Source of the DNA: Glandiceps talaboti
Lineage: Eukaryota > Hemichordata > Enteropneusta > Spengelidae
Direction: 5' to 3'
DNA: 62,000 nt
Assembly (NCBI RefSeq): GCF_964340395.1
Contig: NC_135557.1
Location: 19,616,225 to 19,678,224 of the forward strand
Shown: piece after piece, positions 39,817 through 51,850 of the stretch
Layout of the letters: each line of letters opens with the position of its first letter
Numbering within the stretch: position 1 is the stretch's first letter
Notes under the pieces: model-generated
Told to the model about the DNA's origin: nothing
Seen by the model: only the letters and a program-made list of their open reading frames with translations
Database searches by the model: none
Program-made: the position numbers and the translations under genes

Positions 39817-39915
39817 ATGTATTTAAAACCACCACATAGTGCTTTGATAGTAGGACCTACTAAATGTGGTAAAAACACCATTTATAATAAATCAATTAAC
39901 AAAAGAAATACACAT
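39817..39915 (+). pseudogene. Truncated P-loop ATPase start (virus- or Polinton-like)
   Basis: The frame opens MYLKPPHSALIVGPTKCGK, a Walker A (GxxxxGK) at residues about 13-19, of the form seen in packaging-type ATPases of large DNA viruses and Polintons. Immediately after the lysine the frame appears to slip by one base in an A run, and about 60 bases later it runs into a CATA microsatellite, so no Walker B or later motif survives. It lies on the strand opposite the decayed frame at 38650-39790, with its start within 30 bases of that frame's start. Confidence 0.45.
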
Positions 39916-39919
39916 CCAT

Positions 39920-40113
39920 GCCTACATACATACATACATTCATGTACATACATACATACATACATACATACATACATACATACATACATACAGACATATA
40001 TACATACATCCATCCATACATACATACATATATACATACGTACGTACGTACGTACATACATACATACATACATACACACATCCATACATCCATACATACA
40101 TACATACATACAT
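39920..40113. repeat. (CATA)n / (CGTA)n microsatellite
   Basis: About 45 tetranucleotide units with CATC and CGTA variants. The His/Tyr/Thr and Met/Tyr/Val/Cys frames on both strands are artefacts. Confidence 0.95.
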
Positions 40114-40871
40114 ATGTGGACATATGGACAAGGCATTTGAATGAACCATTTCCTTCAAACACCCTGTTTTCAAAATTCAAAATTTTGTAGTGCTCGATTA
40201 CATACGAACACATATATCTCTGTACATTTGTATATAAACACACAAATACAAGACCTTGGACCAAGTCATAATGAAGTTAACAAAATCTGAGTTTTATTTT
40301 ATTTTATTTTACACTTAAACTAGCCATTTCCATAACATTCAATATGCAATGTTATATGGTTGCTAGGATACACGGTAGTAACAAAATGTACAAGGACAGG
40401 TTTTTTGAAAATGGTTTACTGACAATTAATACATGCTAGTAAGTAAACCACCGGACTAGACACATCACCATCAAATGTTCAAAGAAGAAAATCAATTTTA
40501 CATTTTTTTGACACAAAAGACAATAATCATGTTTCTTACCTAGGTATTTACTACTGTACTAAAAGTTAGTAGGTAAGGTTTTACTTTATAAAATATCTAT
40601 GGGAAGTGAAGCTGTACACAATATTCCTGATTTTGACTCAAGTCACAACACAAGGTACAAGCTCTAGACATAAATACAGTTAATTAGATTTCTCAGAAAT
40701 AATACATTACTGGTTATCCAGCGAGAAAACACTAATGACTGAAATCACTTTCCCTTTCTTATCAAATAAAAAAAATCAACTTTGGATTCAAAAACAAGAG
40801 CATATTCATTACTTGTCGTTGAGGACAGTACATAGTCGATTTCACAGGACAATATCTAACAATACAACATC

Positions 40872-40946
40872 ACAGACAAGTAAGAAGACTTCTTACTTGT
40901 CTGTTATACCATGCACCACAGACAAGCATATTCTTACTTGTCTGTG
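40872..40946. repeat. Two adjacent hairpins with the same arm
   Basis: 40872-40904 is a perfect 16-base inverted repeat (ACAGACAAGTAAGAAG) with a one-base spacer. 40917-40946 repeats the arm as CACAGACAAG / CTTGTCTGTG around a 10-base loop. Confidence 0.85.
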
Positions 40947-41777
40947 TATGGACATTTAACTTTAGATTACAAAAACAAATGAAAATTTGTTCTCCACATT
41001 CTAGACAGTAAACAATTCCTCATTTTTACACATTTAAATCCTGTTAAATCACTGGCAATCCCTACAAGTAAGTGGTAATTATTATTTCCAGATATCACAC
41101 TTGATATAAATTTTCCAGGCTTAAACATTCCATTCATGTGATTGGTTAAAGGTGAACACCACTCCTGGATTGATTCCAAACTGCTTGTGTCTTCATCAGT
41201 GTAAAAAAGCTCTCATGAATATTTATTGTGCAACTATGAATACATTATTTGTGCTGACTCCCATGATGTAATAGCCCATAGCAAAGAAAATATTTCTTTG
41301 GGATCAATGACATTTATAAAGTTGGTAACCACTTGAATTTATCTTTTGTCTATGTAATTCCAAAACTTCCTACCAATCAAGTACACATCAGGCTAAATCC
41401 GTGCTAGATTTAATGTCAAATTCTATATGAAAGTCATCACAGTCACTTTTATATTGCATGGGCATTACAAAGTTTAAACTTAATTTTGACAAAGCAAAAT
41501 TTGATCATTACAGAATGCAGAAAAAATTTACAATCATTAGAATGAATATTCTCAGAGATGAGAGTTTGAAATGAGTCCTTTTTTTCTTCAAATTTCCATG
41601 TTTTAAGAAACAAAAAATGTTCCTTTCATTGAGGGCACTACATAATGTTAGAGTGAATATTCTCAAAGATGAGTTTGGAGGGAGGGGGGGGGGGGTCTTT
41701 AAAATTTATAGGATCAAATACAAATGAAAATACATTCTGTTCACTGAGGGCAGTACATAATGTTAGAATGAATATGC

Positions 41778-44700
41778 TCAGAGATGAGAGTTGGACGTGT
41801 GCATAAGTCCTATGTAAAGTTGAAGACCTACTACTCCTATACACCCTGTGAATAGTGCTTTGGCCATCAGAAGTGTCCATGAACCAAGGCTGACAGCATG
41901 GATCAAAATTCTGTAAGCAAAGTAAAAAGATAAGATTAGGGTCAGATCAACTAATGAAGTACATGAACGCGTGCACACACGCACATGCACACACGCGCGC
42001 GCGCGCGCGCTCAAAATAAGCAACTGTCAAGGGCAAATGGATTACACCATATCTAGATCTATGTATTTATAATACATCTTGTGTATTTGTTGTGTTGTGA
42101 TTCGTCAATACATTGTCACATGGAATTTTAATGCTGTTGCATGCGAAATTGGTGATCAACAGGCCCTTGAAGGGAACAAACATATACTGTCACCCTAATG
42201 GTCAGTCAACATGTGTACGTTAATGTGAAAATTATTAGAAAACAGTTACTGAGACATACATTCATTCATATATACAAATACATGCATGCATACATACATA
42301 CATACATACATACACATACATACATACATACATACATACATACATACATACATACATACATACAAATACATACATACATACATACATGTACATACATACA
42401 TACATACATACATACATACATACATTATATACTCACACACATACAGACACACACACAAACCACAAACACACAGACAGACACACACACACAAATACTGGCA
42501 CACACACAGACACAGACAGACACAGACAGACACACACACACACACACATACACATAGACACACACATACATACATACATACATACATACATACATACATA
42601 CAGACGCACACACAGAGACGCACACACATACATACACACACAGACATACATACATACATACATACATACATACATACAGACGCACACACAGAGACAAACA
42701 CACATACATACACACAGACAGACATACATACACAGACAAACTCACAAAATATTGATTCTACTTACTCTACAATAAGTGGTCTATACAAACTAAGACCTAG
42801 TAATGTGATAACAACAGGTTTCATTGACTTCTGTAAATCATGTCGACTCCATAACCACACTAAGGTAGCAGTTGTAATATGTTGTACCTGTAAGTCAAAG
42901 CCTGTCATTAGCCCATTAAATTCTGACACCCTATATTTATTTTATATATTTAGTGTGTAATTACATAGATTAGTGGCCTTTCTAATGCAGTCAATTAGCA
43001 AATGAAACAGTGCACTTTTACACTTGATAATGGTTGCTATAAATGATTGTGGTACATACAGAAAACACTTTACTTTGGTATTATGGGTTGTAATATTTAA
43101 TGGTATATGGTCTTTCTATATAGCTGTTGATGCAATGATCAGACTGAATATAAACTGGGTGATATTTTGAAGGCTGGTTCATTATTTGTGGTTGATGTTT
43201 GAGCAGTCATCTACATAAAAGATTACTCACAGCAATATACAAGTAAACATCACTCTGCAGTTCTACAAAATTTGTTTCAGTTAATAATTCATGAACCAAA
43301 ATATGAGTTTACGATATAATAAACATTACTTTACATTCAAATGGAAATTAATCTGTGTTGGTAAATCATGAGAATTCAACTTCTGTTCCAAACACAAACA
43401 TGAAAATTTTACCTGAAATTTTCAACTGTACACTTCAGTCTTTGTCAACAGATTGACCAACTACTCAGCACACATGACTGACGTGAGCAGTTGAAAATTC
43501 TGGTAAAATTTTCAAAGTTGTGTTTGGAACAAAAGTTCAATTCAATACTATTAAAGTGGTCATATGGATGAGAATTTGGTATTTATTTTGGATTTTTATT
43601 TGATAAAACAGCTTCACTATGTTTTTCTACTTGAAAAAATAAAGCAAAAGAACATGTACCAAGTCCATGTTCATAACTCAATACATTGCAAAACGTTGCA
43701 AAAAGCGTAAAAAGTTTGTTATTGTACATACAATAACAACCATTTTACACATTGTTTAGTGTTTTGCTGTTTATTGAGATGTGAACATGGACTTGGTATA
43801 TGTTCTTTCACATTTTTTTTTCAAGTAGAAAAACATAATGAAGCTGTTTTATCAAATAAATATCCAAAATAAAGACCAAATTCTCATCCATATGGCCACT
43901 TTAATTTAGATTCTTCTGGGCACAAAATTTGTTTCAGCTACATTAGCTATACATAAACTTTTAAAGTTTACAGAAATATGGGTTTTACTTACCAAACTAA
44001 TGTTAGAATCCAAACTCATTTGGATGTATTTCCAGTCAAACTCTACACCCCTAGCACCAAACCATAAAGGTAGAAATCTTGTCATAATGAGTTCAGCTGT
44101 AGCCCATCCCATACCAGCCACCATAAACTTGATTTCACCTTTGCCTGCAATGCTACTCATAACAAAATACAGTCCCACTAAGTCAGCAATGTCCATTGTA
44201 GCTTTCATGAACTCCTGTATAAAGATAAAATACATGAAAATATACTGAAATGCAGCTGTCATTATCCGAATTTAGTCCGGATGCCAACTTGGTGTAAAAA
44301 TATATAGCAACAGTGACAACACCCATAGCAACACCAGGGCTCAAAATTAGTAGTAGTCAGGACAGATAGACAACCAAACATTGTATCTAGACTATCAAAT
44401 TAGTAGTAGTACAGGACACATACACTACTAAACACTGTATCTACCAAATTAGCAGAAGTCCAGGACACACAGACTACTAAACATTGTATCTAGACTACCA
44501 GATTAGCAGTAGTCCAGGGTAAATAGACTACTAAACATTGTATCTAGACTACCAAATTAGCAGCAGTCCAGCACATACTAAGATATGTAAACATTGAACT
44601 CACCCCTACAATATCTAGACTGCCTGTTATTGGATCTGAGGCTGGAAAAAATGTAGCTAACACCAACATCTGTGTAAAGAAATAAAGGAATAAAGTTAAT

Positions 44701-46718
44701 GAACAGATATGTTGTTGTATGGTACTTGTGGCAAATTGTCAGAATAAATCATGAGAGATTAGCTTCTGGTGTTTTTAAATCTGGGAATCAAACTTGGATG
44801 TATATTTCCAGATTTTGTGTGCCTACCAGTACCTCCATAAGAATGTATGCAAGCCTCTGTTCCCAGATTCTGACTGTCGGGGCTCTACTACAGTGTGCCC
44901 TATAACTTAAGCAATTTGACACACCTCTAATGTACACAATTTCCAGTGATGCACCAAGATATGGTGCTCCTCTATCTCTTACCACATGTATGTGGTCACT
45001 GGTGACTCACAAGCAATCATAGTTTTTCTCCATTTTGACTCACAATAACAAAATTTGGTTATTGTTAGAGGGCACACTGCTCTACTATGAGAGATGCACC
45101 AAGACAATGGTCTGGAGAAATGTCATCCAAAGTCGTCCACACAGGAACTCTGTTGAAGAGCAATGCATCTTGGGGAATACTTCGCATACAACATTGCAAG
45201 ATGAGTGATTCAGCTTCCTTTGCGATAGGTTTGTATGTCTCAAGGGAAACAATACATCTTAATTACGAAGGCCTCATAAGCCCATCCTTCATGACTTAGA
45301 AGAAATGTACTGTTTTGATTTCCAGTGCAGGCAACTTTGGATTACATTCCATACTCCATCTGGGTGTGCTCTCATAGAACCTTGACAGATCACTTCATCC
45401 CAATTTTAGCTCGCCCCATTTTCAACTCGCCCCACTGTCGACTCACCCCCAAATGTCAACTTGCCCCAATTTCAGTGCATCGGATTTCTGGGGTGATTGT
45501 TTGTTATATTTTGCATTATCTGTACAAGGTCTGGTTTTCCTACCAAAACAGGGGAGGGATATTAAACCAAAACTGAAAAGTCAGTATATTAGATGTACAG
45601 TGTATTTTACATCCTAGTATCAAATTGTCTTTTATAACTCAAATTCTTGCACATGTAAATCATATTGCAAAGATCTGTAAATTACTTTACAATGTGATTT
45701 TGAGTGGGAAGAATTCTATTGCCAAGGTTCCCCAACCCTTGGAGTCAGTAGTGGTCTGAGGTATAATTGCTCCAAGCCCAACCTTAGCACAAACACTGGT
45801 GTAAAATGTGTGTGTTGTTCATAATCTCACCTTACACAGTTGAGTAAATAAATATGCAAACCCTGCTTGTACACATTTCCAAAATGCACTGTACTCTGAC
45901 CTGTAAATACAAAACAGAAAAATGTATAGATATATCATTATATGATTTAGATATGACTTCATCAAACAATGTCCTTGTACATGTACATTGTAATTCCAAC
46001 ATTTATGTATGTGTTATGGGGGTTATTATTGTAAAGCTAGAAATTTTGGCTAAAGACTTATTTTCACTTATTTAGCTGGAAAACAACAACACAAAATAAG
46101 TAGTGACTATAATGTCTTCTTGTACATGAACACAATATACCAGTCTGATATTAATTAGTAAAAAATTAGTCTTTGAGATCATGGAAGTATGTGGATTATA
46201 CTTCCATGTTGAGAACTCATGGAAGACTGTAAAATCATGTTATTTTCTAGTAGCGGAAATATCTAGGTTTTGCTTTACAGCACGTTTGCTTGTAGCATGG
46301 ATGTATTAGTGACTAATACATCCATGCTTGTAGTAATACTATTGTAATTTCTATGTATTGTGTGTAGCCTGCACCATATCATATTCTGAATTTTAACCTC
46401 GAAAATGAGCTTGAACTTGAAGCAAAGGAAAATGTACTTTATATTGCACGGTTATTTACGGGATAAAACAGAAATATAAATGAATTAGTTTTACATTGAA
46501 TGAACAATTTGGGTAGCTGTAACGTTACACACGTACAGTGCACGAGCGTCATAACGGCGTTCCACTGAAGAATATCCATTGTACATTACAATTAGTACAC
46601 TTCTACAAATTCGACATAAAATACGAACATTGAATACTTACAATCCAGAGCATTTGTACGTAATAAAATACGGCACGTAGGCTAGAGCAACACAGTTACC
46701 AAAATGAAACAGCGTCAT
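41778..46718 (-). CDS. TMEM147: Transmembrane protein 147 (ER membrane, BOS complex)
   Basis: Six minus-strand exons: 46718-46642, 45900-45831, 44669-44604, 44214-43993, 42887-42766, 41910-41778. They total 690 nt (229 aa) with all phases closed and GT-AG ends; human TMEM147 is 224 aa. The protein opens [18 protein letters not shown] with [19 protein letters not shown] in the family pattern. [20 protein letters not shown] and [18 protein letters not shown] (exon 4), then [20 protein letters not shown], are nearly the vertebrate sequence. The last exon has [18 protein letters not shown]. About seven hydrophobic spans are expected. The family works at the ER with Nicalin and NOMO in the multipass translocon. 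Introns carry many repeats: hairpins in intron 1, the 53-bp repeat in intron 3, a foldback MITE in intron 4 and about 470 bases of microsatellite in intron 5, ending about 30 bases from the exon 5 donor. Confidence 0.96.
42276..42737. repeat. Compound (CATA)n, (CA)n, (CAGA)n microsatellite
   Basis: About 460 bases of alternating CATA, CACA and CAGA units in TMEM147 intron 5. Long His/Thr-rich and Cys/Val/Tyr-rich frames over it, up to 224 codons, are artefacts. Confidence 0.95.
43555..43900. mobile_element. Foldback MITE, AGTGG/TTAA family (complete copy)
   Basis: TTAA flanks both ends (43551-43554 and 43901-43904). The left arm AGTGGTCATATGGATGAGAA and the right arm TTCTCATCCATATGGCCACT pair, and pairing continues for about 150 bases per arm, including TGATAAAACAGCTTCA and its complement. 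No transposase. TTAA duplication is the habit of piggyBac-type elements. Confidence 0.85.
44333..44580. repeat. ~53-bp minisatellite, inverted relative of 25205-26303
   Basis: Opens CAGGGCTCAAAATTAGTAG (one terminus of the TIR family), then about four units carrying ACTACTAAACATTGTATCTA and GACTACCAAATTAGCAG, the complement of the DCAF8 intron 9 unit. TMEM147 intron 3. Confidence 0.75.
46180..46327. repeat. Two perfect hairpins in TMEM147 intron 1
   Basis: 46180-46208: CATGGAAGTAT and its complement around a 7-base loop. 46295-46327: GCATGGATGTATTAG and its complement around TGA (15-base perfect stem). The sequence before them (46070-46180) resembles 22855-22990, a dispersed repeat. Confidence 0.8.
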
Positions 46719-48760
46719 AGTTGATTGGGAAATATACACACTTGAAATACAAATTAATATAGAATAATTATCTCCTGATTCTCTCGTTGTATGAGTCTGA
46801 CTATTTCACTTCGAGGACATGCTGACCCTAACGATTGTTTGTTTGCAAATTCATTACTCTACAAAGGTCAAAATGGTGACGTACAATCAAAATTTCGCCA
46901 CCGTCAATAGAAACTTATTATTGAAGCAAAATGTATGATATATCGAGTAAAATTGGATTCCACTGTCTAACCCTTGACACGCCATATCAACAAATTATAT
47001 ATGTAAACTTTCTTTTCGCTGGGTTTCAAGTTGTTTCTTGTTATATTTTGTAAATGTACGAGCGAGATTTCTGAAGGCTATTGTACTAGACATATTCGGC
47101 ATATTTTCTAAGCTTTTTATATTTTCTTTCCGGGTACCTTTTAACGGCAATAACTTGGTGATAATGATGTACTACGGGCATCAATTCAGTAAATAATAGT
47201 TATAGAAATTTAGAATAATCATTATTTTGAAGTGAAAGCGAGGTGTTTACTTCTATACAAGCTTTGTAAAATACCGCCCTCCACGGTGCGCTTAGTACTA
47301 CGTTCGCTTATTCTGCTTCAAATGCCGTTTCTATCATAATCAGTAATGTAAGGCCTGATAAAAAATATTGTGTGATTCCGATTACGCTAAAGTTTAGAAT
47401 AGGTGGGGTTGGTGGATTTTTTATTTTATTTTCTATATATTTTTTTATTATGTGTATTAGTGTCTTTTTTCTTTTGTCTTTTTAAGTTGATGTCAGTTTC
47501 CGCATCCACTATTTCTCGTGAGACTTCACAATTTTTGCGACTTCATTATTTTTTTCTCAAAAAAGTTTAGGGTCGGCAGTGAAAGACTAGGTGGGGTCGA
47601 GTAACCGGAACCAAATAAGACCTAAGGCAATATATATACATATATATTTAAGATGATTTGTTTGGAAAATTTATACTTGCATATCGCGACCCTAGTTTAT
47701 TCCGCCGATCCGAAACATTTTTTTAAACAATTAATGCAAAAGAATGAGAAATTCAAATTCGCTGTCTTCTTCACACGTCGACATCTGTTTGGAGTCTTCC
47801 CTGGTCGCCTGCCCGTGTATATATTTCATCAAACTATAACAGAAAGGTTAAGTTATTCTGATCAAAATTTGTTTGTTTTTGGGTCGAGGAATGTTTTTTA
47901 ATTAAAAAATGAAATAAAATAAAATATAATCCCGACCTAGTACCTATCTTATTCTCAGAGGCCATATTATAGCAAACACACAAATATTATTTGTTTCGCC
48001 CGATGATTCGTAAACATGAATCGTATGTTATGTTATGTTATGTTATGTTATGTTATGTTATGTTATGTTATTTTGTTATGTTATGTTATGTTATGTTACA
48101 TACTTGTTTTCAAGTTTTATTTTATTAGGTGATGGTGAATACATATATTTAACTTGATTTGTTTGGCAAAATTATACTTGCGTATCGTTATACCTTGTGT
48201 TCTCAACTTTTTATTCCCCATTCTTTTCTCTTTTTTGGCCCCAAAAGATGTGCGTGGTACCTATAACGCTCAATTTCAAAATGGGGCGGGTAAGTATGAT
48301 TTGTTTTATATCGAGGATTTGTTCAAATATTCTCTTCATATTGACAGAGGTCAACAGACACTTCTCATCGATATAATCGCACTTTCTTATAAGCAGAAGA
48401 TATCGTGTGGTAAGCTGAATTCCGCCATGTTGTTTTGATAGGTGCAGAATTTGACGCGGTAGAACACAGTGTTAGGCAGAACAGCGCATATTTGGTCGCA
48501 TTGTAACAGTTGTCAAGTTGGGGACAGGGCTACCGAAATTATTAGTTTGCTGGGGACAGTTTCATTCATGGGTTGAAAGTGTTAGCGAAAAGTTCCTTCC
48601 ATTGATTAACAGTGTGCAGACTCTTTCTCTGTGTAAAAGTGTCCATTAAATGAAATTGAGCGCCTGTGGTCGACACAATGGGAAAGGGGTATAACTGCTA
48701 TAACGACCGTAACTGTACAATTTATTTTTCCCCAATTTTTGAGTTATTGGTTGTTTCAGA
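46719..48760. other. Intergenic, TMEM147 to Ig receptor copy B
   Basis: No gene is supported. Parts resemble the upstream flank of copy A (about 35160-35560 against 47380-47590) and the 52640-52930 interval before copy C (about 47830-48200). A TATGT/GTTAT microsatellite lies at about 48024-48097. Confidence 0.55.
48024..48097. repeat. (TATGT)n microsatellite
   Basis: About 14 pentanucleotide units with one interruption. Confidence 0.9.
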
Positions 48761-48812
48761 TGGCGTTTGACAGAGACGCGTTCACTCCGGTATTTATTAT
48801 ACTTGTCCTACT
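48761..48812 (+). pseudogene. Fragment of a further Ig receptor copy (signal-peptide start)
   Basis: TTCAG then ATGGCGTTTGACAGAGACGC and TTCACTCCGGT match the first codons (MAFDRDAFTP) of copies A-C. Homology stops after about 50 bases and is followed by the normal upstream block of copy B. Confidence 0.7.
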
Positions 48813-48993
48813 GTGTGTGAGAGTACTATGACTCTTGTCTACAAAATTTCGATTGCAATGCCAAAGTACCCGGATGAAGGAAACAAGAATGACACCCTAG
48901 CGAGACTGGTCTGCTGCACGTGAACAGTACACAGGTATATCTACCAAGATCTTACGTGCATTAGCAGATACCAATCAGAAGAAGAACATTGAG

Positions 48994-50564
48994 ATGGCGT
49001 TTGACAGACACGCTTTCACTCCAGTGATTTTACTTGCCTTACTAACCAGCATACAGGACATAGTATTAGTAGAAAGTGAAACAATTACTGCAATGCAAGG
49101 TGACACTGTTATTCTTCCTTGTTCATATTCAGCAAACCATGGACGCATTTCATTCTTTGATACATATTGGCTTTTCTCAGGTATAAAGATTATCAGATGT
49201 CATTGGTATAGCCGCTTCATTTGTATCATCCCGATTCCAGAATAATACTGATCATTACAGCACAACACTTGATGATGATTCGTACCGTGGTGACGATATC
49301 GATACCATCGACTTTCCTTTAACCATCACAAATATTACTAAGTCTGATAAAGGGCTGTATTCATGTGAAATACAACCACGCAATGGGGAAGATCACCATT
49401 CTGTAATTCAACTAGCTGTTATCATTCTGCCTGACGACGGATATCCCAAATGTTCAGTTAACCCTGCACCTTACAAACTTGATTCTGGAAGGGAGGGACG
49501 TGTTACTGCCCTCAGTAATATCGAGTGTGAGAGTATTGGTGGCTATCCCGAAGTCATTCTGACTTTGGTCTCTGAGAAAGGAACGATCGTTGGAATGAGT
49601 CAAAGATTTGGAAATCAAACTACCATGGCCAGAGTTAAGTTCACATACTATCGAAGATGCTGGATCAGTATTTACATGTAATGCAAGCCAGGCTGGGATT
49701 ACAACAGCATTCTGTGTGACCCCTCCCATTACAATTTTGAACATGTATGTGTATGTGTATAGGCAAAGAATAGAAAATCAACAAATGACTACCACTGCGT
49801 TGGTAACCTGTGATATAAACGCTTTACAGACTAAACGACATCATGTATGGTACGTCAATAATGAAACTGTACAGAAGAATTCGGCTACTGTTCTGTTCAG
49901 TTCTGCTACATGTGCGATTCTGGGCGACGGGGGAACTCTTATCATCGAGATAGCATCCGTTGAAAGTCATGCTTTTATCGTGGAATGTGAAGCAACAAAT
50001 GATACGAGTGTTGGTACCAGTACTGCCTCTGTTGCCATTGATGTTAGCTGGAATCGACTTCCTTCAACACCTGCTAATTACAAAACGCAAAATTCAGTCA
50101 CATCAGTACCCAGAGAAGAAAACCTACAGTGTACAGTGTCCAATTCACCAAAAGGAGGTATAGCTGGTGCATTTATTGGTGGTATCCTGACAATGTTAGT
50201 CTGTATTGTCGCCATTGTGTTTTTATATTTATGGCGATCAGGTAATTTACACAATACCCTTCGTCTGTTTCATCTGAACAGAGGCAATGCAAGATTTGAT
50301 GACGACATCAACAAAGTCGACAGTCAGACGTCAAGGAATGATTACGTAGACAGACTGAAAGTTGGTAATTCTGACGTGGATGACAAATTGGGCGTGGCTT
50401 ATGAAAACGTCGGTGTTGACAACATTGATATTGCGATCGTACAACTCGAAGATCCGGGACACTACATAGCTTTGACAGGGCAAAGACAACATGAGCAATA
50501 CGAAGGACTGCATCGTGGAGAAACCAAAGCAGTATCTGATTATGAAGTTTACGAGGATCTTTAA
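48994..50564 (+). pseudogene. Ig-superfamily receptor copy B (several lesions)
   Basis: The start and signal peptide (MAFDRHAFTPVILLALLTSI) are intact, but the first frame stops at 49245 inside Ig domain 1, where length changes against A and C break the frame. Homology continues in another frame through the rest of Ig 1 and Ig 2 up to about 49645. There a 6-base insertion (ATGGCC) and an 8-base deletion (in the CACACCGACC phrase of copy C) shift it again. From about 49650 to 50564 a long frame covers the remaining Ig 2 cysteine, Ig 3, the membrane span and a tail with VAYENV, YIAL-x8-YEGL and the end YEVYEDL. The TATA box found upstream of A and C is absent. The ATG at 49608 is not in the family frame and is not a natural start. 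Confidence 0.88.
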
Positions 50565-51532
50565 AACAAAGACAAACACATTGCATCTTTGGAAGGGTGT
50601 AGTGTTATAAGTGATCATAATGTGCTGTATATCATCCTAAAATCGGTCTAGTGTATGTCTGAGCAAACTCTCGACACGTACAGCCTAATGTTTACCTGCC
50701 ATAGTTGATATCAATGGTTGCTTACTCAGTGATGAATTAAGTGTTGATGACCTGCTCTCAATTATAGAAAATAAACTCACTGAGAAGGATTGTACTTGGA
50801 CGTTTGTGCAGATCATATGTATACGAGATGAAATTACTCCAGAGCGCCACTTTGCATGCAAATATATGCATCAGTAAGGCACAACTATAGTTTTTACCTT
50901 CGGAGCATTTGAAGTTATACTACAAGTACGCGTATTTGTTACCTTTCTTTCAACAAGAAGCGTTCAGTAATATTTACAGTAACAAGACTTATATATAAAC
51001 GTTACTGAATTTTCTCGCATGCTATAGTTGCGAATCGTTTCGTAAGAGGTGATCAGACTCGGAGGTACTTCGTTGATTTTTTCCCAGTCAGAATACACGA
51101 CAAAGAGAAATAGATACCCTTGAAAGGAAACTGGAAGTTAAATTTAGAATATATGTTAGTATTTTTCATAATTTCAAGATATATTTTTTTTTCATTACTG
51201 GCATTGAACTCTCTACGTCTTACTCCATATATGTTCTTCTCTTCAAAGACCCCGAGAGAAAGGAGAATTGAATTGCTTTTTCCTCCCAGTTGTTACATTG
51301 GTGGGAGGATATTCAAGGTAATATGAAACATTAGATCAAGTGATTAAATGATAACATGAATCCATCAACATATTGGGGCCATACATAGGTACAATCAGAT
51401 ATATGGAAAGAGGAAATTAACAACAGACAGTAGTGAATCTAGTTTTGTATACAATACACAAAACTTGAGGATCTGCTGCTGAAAACATAACCATGCATTT
51501 TCTTGGGGAAATAATTCTGAATAATTGTGAAC

Positions 51533-51593
51533 ATGAGTTTTCTCAGTCTCTTAATCGTCATTGTTGCGTTCTGTGGACAATCGTCATTATGTA
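51533..51593 (+). CDS. Candidate first exon coding a signal peptide (unit B)
   Basis: ATG opens MSFLSLLIVIVAFCGQSSLC, a signal-peptide-like stretch, then a consensus donor (A/GTAAGA) at 51594 in phase 1. The same 61-base exon with the donor kept is at 56262-56322 in unit C (one Leu to Arg and Cys to Tyr change), and a disrupted version lies at about 58420-58510 in unit D. No following exon could be identified, so this is a candidate only. Confidence 0.35.
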
Positions 51594-51671
51594 GTAAGAT
51601 AAGGGATCGTAGCGGTGGGTTTGCAAGTATATATCTCGACGCAATACCCTTTCTCTCATTGACATTGTTAG

Positions 51672-51850
51672 GGAGCATTCAGTAATTACAATGGGACAGG
51701 GCGGTGGGAGGTGGTCACGTTTTACAAATCGGTTCTTGGTGAGGCTAGGACCATAGATTAAAAAGTGGGATTCGGGAGGGTCACATATTATGGAACAGCC
51801 CGGGCCTTAATTCTCTCGACCCTCCCCACTTGTAATTACCGAATTGAAGA
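51672..51850. mobile_element. MITE-like repeat, GGAGCATTCAGTAATTACA ends (unit B)
   Basis: GGGAGCATTCAGTAATTACA at the left and a TTGTAATTACCGAATTG end at the right are inverted, with G-rich and C-rich shoulders. The same repeat lies in C (56402-56580) and D (59409-59592), so it was present before the duplication. Confidence 0.65.

Noticed and set aside
38220-39900. Nuclear copy of mitochondrial DNA
   Set aside because: The AT content and TGA use fit, but I recognise no mitochondrial protein, rRNA or tRNA in it.
42246-42960. His/Thr- and Cys/Val-rich frames of up to 224 codons
   Set aside because: Translation of CATA/CA/CAGA repeats, open on both strands.
49608-50564. Independent gene starting at the ATG at 49608
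   Set aside because: The ATG is out of the family frame and arises next to a deletion; this is the rear part of pseudogene copy B.
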